From assembly GCF_963662885.1 (NCBI RefSeq), contig NZ_OY760065.1, forward strand, positions 134,001 through 198,000: a DNA stretch of 64,000 nt, given 5' to 3'. A model generated the notes under the pieces. That model worked only from the letters and a program-made list of their open reading frames with translations. It was not told the origin of the DNA and searched no databases. A program made the position numbers and the translations under genes. How positions within the stretch are numbered: position 1 is the first letter of the stretch; the number at the start of each line of letters is the position of its first letter. The stretch is from an uncultured Pseudodesulfovibrio sp. GTDB taxonomy: Bacteria; Desulfobacterota; Desulfovibrionia; Desulfovibrionales; Desulfovibrionaceae. Positions 44,160 through 52,270 of this stretch are shown here, piece after piece.

Positions 44160-45014
44160 TCAGCCCTCCCGAACCTTCAGGTTGGGATCGACCTTTTCCT
44201 TCAGGCTGGACTCGACCAGGTTGTTGAGGGTCGCCTGGCTGGACGGGCAGCCGGAGCACATGCCCAGGAAGCGCACAACAACCGTGTCGCGGTCGATGTC
44301 GACCAACTCGATGTTGCCGCCGTCTGCGTTGAGTTTGGGGCGGATGTCTTCGTCAATGACCGTCTCGATGAGGTGCATGCGCTGGATGTTGGTCATGCCC
44401 TCGGCCGGAAAAGCGGGCTTGCTGGACGGAGTGGGGCAGACTCCTTCACCGTGCGCCTCGGCAAGGAGACGCTCCAGGTCCGGGATGCACTTGCCGCAGC
44501 CGCCGCCGGCCTTGGTGAAGTTGGTCACGTCTTCAACGGTTTTCAGATCGTTGACCTTGATGGCTTCAAGGATCTCCTCATCGAAAACGCCGAAGCATTC
44601 GCAGATGAGCTCGCCCTCATGGGAGTGTTCGGCCTTGGAAGGGGCCTCGCCGCGCATGTTCTTGATGGCCTGCTCCAGAGCTTCCTGGCCCATGACCGAG
44701 CAGTGCATCTTTTCCCTGGGCAGCCCGCCCAGATATTCGGCGATGTCTTTGTTGGTGATCTTTTCCGCCTCTTCGACGGTCTTGCCGATGAGGAGTTCGG
44801 TCAGTGCGGAACTGGAGGCGATGGCGCTGGCGCAGCCGAAGGTCTGGAACTTTGCGTCGCTGATTTTCCCTTCGTCGTCGACCTTGATGTACAGGGTCAG
44901 TGCATCGCCGCAGGCCAGGGAGCCGACTTCGCCTACTCCGTCTGCGTCTTCGAGTTTTCCCGCGTTGCGCGGGTTCAGGAAGTGGTCCTTAACTTTGTCG
45001 GTATATTCCCACAT
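44160..45014 (-). CDS. nifU: Fe-S cluster scaffold NifU (three-domain)
   Basis: 284 residues with all three NifU parts: IscU-like scaffold (residues 1-125; Cys in SLACGDALT, FGCASAIASSSALTE, HCSVMG), a central BFD-like 2Fe-2S domain (CECFGVFDEE ... GGGCGKC, about 140-175) and a C-terminal Nfu domain (NADGGNIELVDID, MCSGCPSSQATL). There are no nitrogen-fixation genes nearby, so this is probably the general Fe-S assembly system, as in other anaerobes. GGAGAGAA precedes the ATG. Confidence 0.95.
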   Translation of the reverse strand: MWEYTDKVKDHFLNPRNAGKLEDADGVGEVGSLACGDALTLYIKVDDEGKISDAKFQTFGCASAIASSSALTELLIGKTVEEAEKITNKDIAEYLGGLPREKMHCSVMGQEALEQAIKNMRGEAPSKAEHSHEGELICECFGVFDEEILEAIKVNDLKTVEDVTNFTKAGGGCGKCIPDLERLLAEAHGEGVCPTPSSKPAFPAEGMTNIQRMHLIETVIDEDIRPKLNADGGNIELVDIDRDTVVVRFLGMCSGCPSSQATLNNLVESSLKEKVDPNLKVREG

Positions 45015-45058
45015 ATTCTCTCCGAAATGGCTGAGGATGTATGAACGGTTGTAACAAG

Positions 45059-45080
45059 TGTGATACGATCACATTTGTGA
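45059..45080. promoter_or_regulatory. Overlapping palindromes upstream of nifU, candidate operator
   Basis: TGTGATACGATCACA (arms TGTGAT/ATCACA) is followed at once by a third half-site, so TCACA-TT-TGTGA forms a second overlapping palindrome. Position is 45-66 bp before the nifU start. The half-site TGTGA with 5-bp spacing is not a standard CRP (6-bp) or Rex site. An Fe-S or sulfur-responsive repressor is plausible but not shown. Confidence 0.5.
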
Positions 45081-45123
45081 ACAATAAGTCCCGTCGGGCC
45101 GGCTGTAAAGTCTTGAGAAGGGA

Positions 45124-45384
45124 TTAGAGCGACATGACCCCCGGAATCTGAGCCGCTTTTTCGTAAACGGCCATGACCTCATCCGCGGAGCACATGGTCG
45201 AAACTATTGTCACGCTGGTATATTTTCCTGTCCTGGACTGACGGGTCTCGAGTTTCTCAGATGCGAAAAGCTCCTGGAAACGGTCGAGACTGTCAGCAGG
45301 GACGATGAATTTATGGATGTATGGACAGGGCCATTCATGGTGTTCGTCAAGAACCTGCTTGAATTGTTTTGATTTGTCGGACAT
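45124..45384 (-). CDS. DUF493 (YbeD-like) small protein
   Basis: 86 residues of the YbeD/DUF493 fold, an ACT-like small domain: WPCPYIHKFIVPADS, then GKYTSVTIVSTMCSADEVMAVYEKAAQIPGV at the end (YTSVTIV is the typical central strand). YbeD lies beside lipoate genes in E. coli and may be regulatory; no function is firm. AGGAG lies 7 nt before the ATG. It precedes the nifU operon on the same strand with a 109-nt gap carrying a palindromic operator. Confidence 0.85.
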   Translation of the reverse strand: MSDKSKQFKQVLDEHHEWPCPYIHKFIVPADSLDRFQELFASEKLETRQSRTGKYTSVTIVSTMCSADEVMAVYEKAAQIPGVMSL

Positions 45385-45597
45385 AAAATTCTCCTGTTTC
45401 GATTTTGACGAAACCGTCTATAGGGGGTTTGTTTCCGGCGTGTCAAACCAGTCGAAACCATAACGTAAAGAGCCAACTATTCCAATAAAATGGTTTTTCA
45501 ATCTTTTAATTTATAACATCAATCCGGAACAAGCTGAGATATGGTCCAATATCATGTAAGAGCGCCTTCAGCGCCTTGAGCCGCAAAAGGAAGTGAA

Positions 45598-47736
45598 ATG
45601 AGTGATATGGTTGACGTACTGGTCGTCGACGACGAACGAATCAATCTGAAGCTGGTGGAGGGGATTCTGCGTGGGCAGAACCTCAACCTGATCATGGCCA
45701 CGTCGGGAGCCGAGGCCTTGAAGATGATTCCGGACCATGACTTTGCCGTGGCGCTGCTTGACGTCATGATGCCGGGCATGGACGGCTTCGAGTTGGCCGA
45801 ACGGATTCGGAGCTCGGAAGCTACCCGCAATATCCCCATCATTTTCATTACTGCGATAAGCAAGGAGCAACAGCACGTCTTTCACGGGTACGAACTGGGC
45901 GCGGTGGATTATCTTTTCAAGCCTGTGGAACCGGAAATCCTTCGGGGCAAGACCAACATCTTTGCTGAGCTGCACCGGCACAAACGGTCGTTGATGGAAA
46001 CCACCCGGCGTTTGGAGGTCACGGTTGCTGAACTCAAGGCCTCCAAGGAGGCCCTGGCCCAGTCCGAGGAGCGCTATCGCATGGTGGCCGACTACAACTA
46101 CGACTGGGAGAGTTGGATCGGTCCGGACGGCAAGCCCCGGTATATTTCTCCATCCTGCAAGCGGATCAGCGGTTATCCGCCCGAGCAGTTCCTCGAAGAA
46201 CCCGGTTTCATGGAGCGTCTCGTACATCAGGACGATCTTAGCCGGTGGATTCAGTTCATGCAGGACGACACCGTGGGCGATGAAGAGAGCCTTGATTTTC
46301 GGATCAGCGACATCAACGCCAAGACCAAATGGCTCAGCATGGTTCGGCATTCCATTTTTTCGGAAGACGGCGCACCTCTCGGTATCCGGTTGAGCATGCG
46401 CGATGTCACCAATCGCAAGCTCATCGAGAGCAAGCTCAAACACAGTGCCTTTCATGATACGCTGACCGGTCTTCCCAATCGGGCCTTGTTCCTGGAGCGG
46501 TTGAACCGGGCGGCGGAGCGGTGTTCACGTACCGGTGAGCATTTTGCGGTTCTCTTCATCAATATGGACCGTTTTCAGGCAGTCAACGATCACTACGGGC
46601 ACAGCGTGGGCGACAAGCTCATGGTTCGGCTCGGCGTCAAGCTACAGCGAACAGTCCGGTCCATCGACACGGTAGCCCGTTTCGGTGGTGACGAATTCGG
46701 GGTACTCCTCGAGGATATTCCCAGAAAAAGCGAGGTCAGGACCCTCATCCGCAGCATATTCAAGGCCATAAAGGAGCCGGTGGATGTGGACGGCATCACG
46801 TTCTCCCTTTCGGCCAGCATTGGCTACGATATCGGGTCCAGTTCGGACATAGACTCCGAGGAGGTCGTGCACAACGCCCAGGTGGCTATGAACGAGGCCA
46901 AGGAAGAGGGCAAAAACCGGATCACGGCCTATGACAAACGCATGCGTGAAGGCATGGTCAATGTCCTTGCCGTGGAGACCGAATTGAATCGCGCCCTCGA
47001 GGCCCGCGAATTCACGGCCCATTACCAACCCATCGTCAATCTGGCCGACGGCAGCCTGTACGGTTTCGAAGCGCTGGCTCGGTGGGAGCACCCCGAACGA
47101 GGTCTGGTCAGCCCCGGTGAATTCATTCCCGTTGCCGAAGAGACCGGGCAGATCGTGACGCTCGGCGCGCAGATCCTGGAAGAGGCCTGCACAGCCATGC
47201 AGGGCTGGACCCGTCTCTATCCGTCTGCGGAGAAACTGACCATGGCCGTGAACATCTCGGCCAAACAATTTGCGGAAAGCACTCTTGCGGGCAATGTGGA
47301 GAAAATCCTCAAAAGGTCCGGGCTGCGTCCAGACCGGTTGAAGCTGGAGATTACGGAGACGGTTGTCATGCTGGACGCCCTGAAATCCGTCAATCAGCTG
47401 AAGGCTTTGAAAAATTTGGGTATCCTGCTGTCCATCGACGACTTCGGGACCGGGTATTCGTCCATGAGCTATCTGCAGAAATTCCCCACGGACCAGCTCA
47501 AGATCGACTTGAGTTTTGTCCAGCGTATGGAATCCACCCCGGAAAACATCGAAATCATCCGGGCCATCGTGAATATGGCCCATTCCCTGCGGTTGCGGGT
47601 AGTGGCCGAGGGCATCGAGACGGAGCGCCAAAGGGACTTGCTTTATTCCCTGCAATGCGATTACGGTCAGGGCTACTTGTATTCACGGCCGCTTCCCAAG
47701 AATGAGGCCGAAGAGTTCGTCAAGGATTCCGAGTAG
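45598..47736 (+). CDS. Response regulator with PAS, GGDEF and EAL domains
   Basis: 712 residues. REC domain (1-125; DD in VVDDERIN, phospho-Asp in ALLDVMMPG, Lys in YLFKPVEP), a coiled link, PAS/PAC (about 150-275), GGDEF (about 280-445) with intact RFGGDEFG and an inhibitory I-site RSID exactly five residues before GGDEF, and EAL (about 455-705) with EALARWEH, NISAKQF, LEITE, DDFGTGYSS, LKIDLSFV and VAEGIET all present. Both cyclase and phosphodiesterase sites therefore look active, and phosphorylation by an unlinked kinase may set the balance of c-di-GMP. AAAGGA precedes the ATG. Confidence 0.95.
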   Translation: MSDMVDVLVVDDERINLKLVEGILRGQNLNLIMATSGAEALKMIPDHDFAVALLDVMMPGMDGFELAERIRSSEATRNIPIIFITAISKEQQHVFHGYELGAVDYLFKPVEPEILRGKTNIFAELHRHKRSLMETTRRLEVTVAELKASKEALAQSEERYRMVADYNYDWESWIGPDGKPRYISPSCKRISGYPPEQFLEEPGFMERLVHQDDLSRWIQFMQDDTVGDEESLDFRISDINAKTKWLSMVRHSIFSEDGAPLGIRLSMRDVTNRKLIESKLKHSAFHDTLTGLPNRALFLERLNRAAERCSRTGEHFAVLFINMDRFQAVNDHYGHSVGDKLMVRLGVKLQRTVRSIDTVARFGGDEFGVLLEDIPRKSEVRTLIRSIFKAIKEPVDVDGITFSLSASIGYDIGSSSDIDSEEVVHNAQVAMNEAKEEGKNRITAYDKRMREGMVNVLAVETELNRALEAREFTAHYQPIVNLADGSLYGFEALARWEHPERGLVSPGEFIPVAEETGQIVTLGAQILEEACTAMQGWTRLYPSAEKLTMAVNISAKQFAESTLAGNVEKILKRSGLRPDRLKLEITETVVMLDALKSVNQLKALKNLGILLSIDDFGTGYSSMSYLQKFPTDQLKIDLSFVQRMESTPENIEIIRAIVNMAHSLRLRVVAEGIETERQRDLLYSLQCDYGQGYLYSRPLPKNEAEEFVKDSE

Positions 47737-47780
47737 ATTTACCGGCATTTCATCTGTCTCAATCACTGGAGCTTTTCCCC

Positions 47781-47963
47781 ATGAATCTCAGCGCACCGCA
47801 ACTGCTCACCTGGATCGTCGGCGTCATCATCGGCCTGCTCGGCATTCTCATCCAGATCGACGTGATGTCCATTCCAGCCCTGGAAAACCTGGTCCGGCCC
47901 TTCTGGCTCGTGTCCACCGGGTTTGTCATACTGGCCATATCCAATCTTTTCCGCAATCTTTAG
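47781..47963 (+). CDS. Small membrane protein (60 aa)
   Basis: 60 residues with two hydrophobic helices (about 7-29 and 41-58) separated by a short proline-bearing turn. I do not recognise a family. GGAG lies 9 nt before the ATG, codon use matches its neighbours, and the gene sits 44 nt after the GGDEF-EAL gene and 29 nt before a strong terminator. It is thus likely co-transcribed with the signalling gene and may be a small membrane partner. Confidence 0.6.
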   Translation: MNLSAPQLLTWIVGVIIGLLGILIQIDVMSIPALENLVRPFWLVSTGFVILAISNLFRNL

Positions 47964-47992
47964 GGACAGCGGACTTTTCATCCTGGCATGAC

Positions 47993-48031
47993 GGGGCTTG
48001 ACGAAAAATCGTCAAGCCCCTGTTTTTTTTT
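47993..48031 (+). terminator. Rho-independent terminator
   Basis: Perfect 12-bp stem GGGGCTTGACGA / TCGTCAAGCCCC, loop AAAA, then T-rich tail of nine Ts. Confidence 0.95.
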
Positions 48032-48115
48032 GTCTGGATGTTGTAAAGTCTATTGGTAATCACTACTGTTATAGTGTTGCTTTGACAGTTGATTCGCAAA
48101 GGAGGGTTAGCGTCA

Positions 48116-48532
48116 ATGGCTGATTTGAAAGGATGGAGCCGTAACGAGATCTCGCGCATGCGCAGCGACGTGGACCGGCTCTTTGACGATCTGTGCGCGG
48201 ACTTCAACCTGCCGTCCATGTTCTGCCGCATGGCAGGCGATCTTACCCTTGAGGAAGAAGGGGAGACCCTGGTGGTCAGGCTGGAACTGGGCACAATGGA
48301 CCCGGATGACGTTCATGTCTCGGTGATGGATCGAAAATTGTCCATCGTGGCCGAGACCCGTGAGTCCGGACCGAGTCATACCAGCACCCATAGCTTCCAC
48401 AAGGATCTGCGCCTGCCGTGCCGCATCGATACAGGCGGCGTAAGCGCCGAGTTCTCGGACGGCGTACTTGTGGTCAGGCTTCCCAAATGCTCGCTCCAGT
48501 CGGGGCAGAAAATCGCAATTTCCCGGAAATAA
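48116..48532 (+). CDS. Small heat shock protein (Hsp20/alpha-crystallin)
   Basis: 138 residues: short helical N-terminus (RSDVDRLFDDLCADF), alpha-crystallin domain about 45-135 (LEEEGETLVVRLELGTMDPDDVHVSV split by the usual turns, LSIVAETRE, FHKDLRLPCRID, SAEFSDGVLVVRLPK), and a short basic tail with IAISRK. GGAGG lies about 10 nt before ATG 48116. It is 16 nt from a Lon-like protease gene, a natural pairing of holdase and protease under stress. No clear heat-shock promoter was seen. Confidence 0.9.
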   Translation: MADLKGWSRNEISRMRSDVDRLFDDLCADFNLPSMFCRMAGDLTLEEEGETLVVRLELGTMDPDDVHVSVMDRKLSIVAETRESGPSHTSTHSFHKDLRLPCRIDTGGVSAEFSDGVLVVRLPKCSLQSGQKIAISRK

Positions 48533-48548
48533 CCTACGGAGACGGATT

Positions 48549-51050
48549 ATGGCCAAAAAAAACACTACATTCGAAGTTCCCGTCGACAAGCTCAAGTGGA
48601 CCCCGGGCCCTGATCAACTATCCATCAAGACCACAGACGACCTGAAGCCCCAAAAGGACATCATTGGCCAGAAGCGCGGCGTTGAGGCCTTCCGTTTCGG
48701 GCTCGGCATGCTCAAAAAGGGGTACAATATATTCGTCACGGGCCAACCCGGCACCGGACGCCTGTCCACGGTGCGCAAGCTCCTGGGAGAAATGGGCGAC
48801 GGGCGCGCAACGCCCAGCGACATCTGCTACGTGAACAACTTCAAGCATCCCGAAGCGCCGATTCTGCTTCGTTTCGAGCCGGGGCAGGGCGATCGCTTCA
48901 AGAAGGACATGCAGAAGTTTTTGGACAACATCAAACGGGAAGTTCCTCAGCTCTTCGAGAGCGAGGAATACATTGCCCGCAAGAACCAGATCGCAGAGGC
49001 TCATGAGAAAAAGGTCATGGGTTTCTACAAGGCTATCGAGGACCAGGTGAAGGACACCGGTCTTGTCGTGGTTCGCATGCAGATGGGGCCCATCCAGCGT
49101 CCGGACGTTGTTCCGCTGGTGGACGGCGAGCCCAAACGCATGATCGAACTGGAAGAACTGGTCGACAAGGGCCGCTTCCCCAGAGACGAATACGAGAAGC
49201 TGCGCGACAAGCGGCTGGAACTCAAGGAACAGATCGATCACATTGTCCAGGAACTCAAGGAACTCCAGAAAGAGGTCGGCGAGAAGCACCGTGAAGTGGA
49301 CCGGCTCATGTTCCTGGCCCTGGCACAGGAGTTCGTCACACCTGTGCGCGAGGAGTATCCGGATGAAAAGATATCCAAATATCTGGATTCCGTGCTCGAC
49401 AATATGGTCGAGGATCTGGACTCCATCAAGGCTCTTGGGAGCGGGGGGCAACCCGGCCCGATACCGGGCATGGTCATGCCCGGCCCCTCGGCGGAAATGG
49501 TCTTCCAGCCTTATCAGGTCAATCTGCTGGTAGATAACGCCGAGACGCAGGGGCCACCGGTCATCGTGGAATCCTATCCCACGTACCGCAACCTGTTCGG
49601 CTCCATCGAGCGGGTCATGGACCGAATGGGCGGCTGGCACACCGACTACACCAAGATCAAGGCCGGTTCCTTCGTCAAGGCCAACGGCGGCTATCTGGTC
49701 ATCAACTTGATGGACGCCATCATGGAGCCCGGTGTCTGGCAGACCCTGAAGCGGGCGCTCAAGACGGAGAAGATCGAGATCGAGACATTCGATCCGTATT
49801 ACTTTATCAGCGCAACCGGATTGAAACCCGAACCCATCGAGATGGCCGTCAAGGTCGTCGTGCTCGGCAGCCCGTATCTCTACGCCATGCTGCGCAACTA
49901 CGACGAAGATGTGCCCAAGATCTTCAAGGTCAGGGCGGACTACGAGTCGAGCATGGACGTGACCGACGAATCGGTGCTGGAAGTGGCCCGTTTCGTCAAG
50001 GCGGAGGTCGACCGCAACGGGCTCAAGCCGTTCGATCTGTCCGGCGTGACCGCCGTGCTCGAAGAGGGCGTCCGCTGGGCGGGACGCCAGGAGAAGATCA
50101 CCACCTCCTTCCCGGGGTTGGGCGACCTCTTGAGCGAGGCCGACTACTTTGCCGGTCTGGCCGATTCCAAGACGGTCACGGGCGAACACGTCATCGAGGC
50201 CATCGAAGCCAAGGTCTATCGTTCCAATCAGGTGGAGGAACGCCTCCAGGAGATGATCGACAGGGGCAGCCTGTTCGTGGACACGGACGGGGAGGTCGCG
50301 GGGCAGGTCAATGGCTTGGCCGTGTATTCCTTAGGTGACTATATGTTTGGTAAACCTTCAAGAATCACGGCGGTTACGTCGATCGGCAAGGAAGGCATCA
50401 TCAATATCGAGCGCGAGGCGGATATGTCCGGGCCGACCCACAACAAGGGCATGCTCATCCTGTCCGGCTTCCTGCGCAATCGGTTTGCTCAGGACAAACC
50501 CTTGTCCCTGGCGGCCAGCATCGCCTTCGAGCAGTCCTATGGCGGCATCGACGGCGACTCTGCATCGTCCACAGAGCTTTACGCGCTGTTGTCGAGTCTG
50601 TCCGGGGTACCTATCCGTCAGTATATCGCGGTCACCGGTTCCGTGAACCAGTACGGCGAAGTCCAGCCCATCGGTGGTGTGAACCAGAAGATCGAAGGGT
50701 TCTTCCTGTGCTGCAAGCACGCGGGCCTGACAGGGAAGCAGGGCGTCATGATCCCGTCCCCCAACGTCAAGGACCTGATGCTGCGTGACGAGGTCATCGA
50801 CGCGGTCAAGGAAGGCAAGTTCCACATTTGGTCCGTAAAGACCATTGATGAGGGCATTGAGATACTGACAGGCATGAAGGCGGGCGTCCGCAAGGCTGAT
50901 GGCACCTACCCCGACAAGACCATCAACAAGCTGGTGGACGAAAAGTTGCGGGGTTTGGCCGACAAGCTGGCCGCCTTTGGCAAGGATGAAAAGGACGAGA
51001 AAAAGTCCACAACCAAGAAAACGACCAAGAGCAAGCCCGCCAAGAAGTAG
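48549..51050 (+). CDS. LonC-like S16 protease with altered Walker A
   Basis: 833 residues of the Lon-related AAA_32 / Lon_C family. The N-terminal AAA-like part has VTGQPGTGRLST, where Arg replaces the Walker A Lys, a known feature of the ATP-independent LonC type. A coiled-coil insert follows (about 210-280), then a second AAA-like part, and the C-terminal protease domain has the catalytic Ser in DGDSASS (about 680) and Lys in GGVNQKIEGF (about 723). A Lys/Asp-rich tail ends the protein. ATG 48549 has GGAG upstream. It is probably a chaperone-like, ATP-independent protease for unfolded proteins, in an operon with hsp20. Confidence 0.88.
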   Translation: MAKKNTTFEVPVDKLKWTPGPDQLSIKTTDDLKPQKDIIGQKRGVEAFRFGLGMLKKGYNIFVTGQPGTGRLSTVRKLLGEMGDGRATPSDICYVNNFKHPEAPILLRFEPGQGDRFKKDMQKFLDNIKREVPQLFESEEYIARKNQIAEAHEKKVMGFYKAIEDQVKDTGLVVVRMQMGPIQRPDVVPLVDGEPKRMIELEELVDKGRFPRDEYEKLRDKRLELKEQIDHIVQELKELQKEVGEKHREVDRLMFLALAQEFVTPVREEYPDEKISKYLDSVLDNMVEDLDSIKALGSGGQPGPIPGMVMPGPSAEMVFQPYQVNLLVDNAETQGPPVIVESYPTYRNLFGSIERVMDRMGGWHTDYTKIKAGSFVKANGGYLVINLMDAIMEPGVWQTLKRALKTEKIEIETFDPYYFISATGLKPEPIEMAVKVVVLGSPYLYAMLRNYDEDVPKIFKVRADYESSMDVTDESVLEVARFVKAEVDRNGLKPFDLSGVTAVLEEGVRWAGRQEKITTSFPGLGDLLSEADYFAGLADSKTVTGEHVIEAIEAKVYRSNQVEERLQEMIDRGSLFVDTDGEVAGQVNGLAVYSLGDYMFGKPSRITAVTSIGKEGIINIEREADMSGPTHNKGMLILSGFLRNRFAQDKPLSLAASIAFEQSYGGIDGDSASSTELYALLSSLSGVPIRQYIAVTGSVNQYGEVQPIGGVNQKIEGFFLCCKHAGLTGKQGVMIPSPNVKDLMLRDEVIDAVKEGKFHIWSVKTIDEGIEILTGMKAGVRKADGTYPDKTINKLVDEKLRGLADKLAAFGKDEKDEKKSTTKKTTKSKPAKK

Positions 51051-51074
51051 ACGGCTGGCTCATCAGATCACAAC

Positions 51075-51105
51075 AAAAGGGTTGCGATACGTCGCAACCC
51101 TTTTT
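51075..51105 (+). terminator. Rho-independent terminator of hsp20-lonC
   Basis: AAAAGGGTTGCGA - TACG - TCGCAACCC then TTTTT, 24 nt past the protease stop. The next gene's ribosome site begins right after the T-run. Confidence 0.92.
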
Positions 51106-51115
51106 CGAGGTATAC

Positions 51116-51283
51116 ATGAACCTTTTGCGTTTGAATGTCTGGAGAAAGTGCATCCTTGGCGGCTTCATCGCCGCCGTCGTGCTCATGTTCACCATCGATT
51201 GGGGCTATCATTTCAACATAGGCCATGTGGTCCGCATGTTTGTCGGCGCTGCAGCCCTGTGGCTCGTCACGGATAGGCTCTAG
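51116..51283 (+). CDS. Small membrane protein (55 aa) right after a terminator
   Basis: A 55-residue frame: basic N-terminus (MNLLRLNVWRK), two hydrophobic helices (about 12-27 and 39-51) and a DRL end. Its GAGG ribosome site (51107-51110) lies 5 nt before the ATG and begins only a few bases after the terminator T-run, so expression would need read-through or an internal promoter. I do not recognise a family. The clean ribosome site, codon use and helices make it more likely real than not. Confidence 0.5.
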   Translation: MNLLRLNVWRKCILGGFIAAVVLMFTIDWGYHFNIGHVVRMFVGAAALWLVTDRL

Positions 51284-51335
51284 TCTGCCGATCATGCCTG
51301 ATCGTAATAAATACAGGCGATTGTATAAGATCTGA

Positions 51336-51935
51336 TCACGCCTCTGGCGGGAACGTTTCCGTCACGATCCGAGCTGCTTCGTCAAGCCATGCGAGCCGTT
51401 TTTCGAGCGTGGAGGTGCAGACGATCCGGAACATGCGCCGAGTGACGTCCTGTACCCCACACAGCCCGAAGACGCAGTCTTTCCAGATCCGCTCCAACGG
51501 ATCACCGAAGATTGCGTCCTCACGATTTGCCTCGGTGTTTGACGTGTTGAACACGATGGCCTTTTCCGCCTTGAGCAGGCCCACGGGAACGCCTTCGCCG
51601 CCATCTTCCCCTACGAACTCGTAGGCCGTCCCCGGCCGCATGATCCGATCGACCCATCCTGTCAGTATGGCCGGGGGCATGCCCCACCAGTTGGGATGCA
51701 CGATGATCACGCCGTCGGCCGAGGCCGTATCTTCGCAGTGTTGGGAAATATTGCCGGAGAGAGTGGCTCCCCGAGCGATTTCGACGGCAGGCAGCAAAGG
51801 GTCAAACCCTTCGGCATAGAGATCGTGGCAGATCGCTTCATGGCCGTTTTGCTTGAGCGAGTCGAGCGCTGCGGCGGCCAGGGCGTGGTTGAAGCTGTTC
51901 GGGTCCGGGTGGGCCAGTATCAGAAGTATTCGCAT
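51336..51935 (-). CDS. NAD(P)H oxidoreductase, Flavodoxin_2 family (KefF/MdaB-like)
   Basis: A 199-residue flavoprotein of the NQO1/KefF/MdaB type that transfers two electrons from NAD(P)H to quinones. Flavodoxin-like start RILLILAHPDPNSFNHALA, the conserved IIVHPNWWGMPPAIL(TGW)VDR segment (about residue 75-95), and AYEF near 105. I chose ATG 51935 with AAAGG 9 nt upstream. It is monocistronic and convergent with the small gene at 51116. Confidence 0.85.
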   Translation of the reverse strand: MRILLILAHPDPNSFNHALAAAALDSLKQNGHEAICHDLYAEGFDPLLPAVEIARGATLSGNISQHCEDTASADGVIIVHPNWWGMPPAILTGWVDRIMRPGTAYEFVGEDGGEGVPVGLLKAEKAIVFNTSNTEANREDAIFGDPLERIWKDCVFGLCGVQDVTRRMFRIVCTSTLEKRLAWLDEAARIVTETFPPEA

Positions 51936-52008
51936 GGTCTTCATCCTTTGCTTTTGTCTTGCAATAGGTCGAAATGAAGAGGAAAGGCAAGTTTGTACGG
52001 GAAAGTAC

Positions 52009-52037
52009 TTGACCTTTCGTTTTGGCCGGACTATTCG
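52009..52037 (+). promoter_or_regulatory. Probable sigma-70 promoter of the ilvBN leader
   Basis: TTGACC (52009-52014), 17-bp spacer, TATTCG (52032-52037). The start would be near 52044, about 20 nt before the leader peptide ATG. Confidence 0.55.
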
Positions 52038-52064
52038 AAATCGAAAGACAAAAGGAATTATCCC

Positions 52065-52175
52065 ATGTTGCGTTTCGAAAACACCATTTCCAGCATTCCC
52101 GCCAGCCTAGCCGTGGCCAGCGTATGCGTCGTAGTGGACGTAGTAGTAGGTGGTGTTCATAGGGACGCGCCATAG
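52065..52175 (+). CDS. ilvB operon leader peptide, valine-rich
   Basis: A 36-codon frame with AAGGA about 9 nt before its ATG. The second half reads VASVCVVVDVVVGGV: nine of fifteen codons are Val, after LAV. It ends 25 nt before the attenuator hairpin that precedes ilvB. The E. coli ilvBN leader IvbL has the same design (runs of Val just before the end, finishing in NAP; here DAP). Ribosomes stalling at Val codons when charged tRNA-Val is scarce would allow read-through into ilvBN. The peptide itself probably has no other job. Confidence 0.88.
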   Translation: MLRFENTISSIPASLAVASVCVVVDVVVGGVHRDAP

Positions 52176-52200
52176 CGGGATAGTTACAAGCGAATTTTAT

Positions 52201-52234
52201 AAACCCCCGTCGGTGCTAACCGGTGGGGGTTTTT
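52201..52234 (+). terminator. Attenuator terminator of ilvBN
   Basis: A 14-bp stem AAACCCCCGTCGGT / ACCGGTGGGGGTTT (two adjacent G-U wobbles), loop GCTA, then TTTTT. It lies between the Val-rich leader peptide and ilvB, so it ends transcription when valine is plentiful. I did not establish the alternative antiterminator pairing. Confidence 0.9.
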
Positions 52235-52270
52235 CGATTCCCACCGGACACGGGGCAACAGGAGGCTCTC

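Noticed and set aside
44160..45014. NifU/NifS as evidence of a nitrogen-fixation cluster
   Set aside because: No nif structural or cofactor genes are in the window; the neighbours are cysteine genes, so a housekeeping Fe-S role is more likely.
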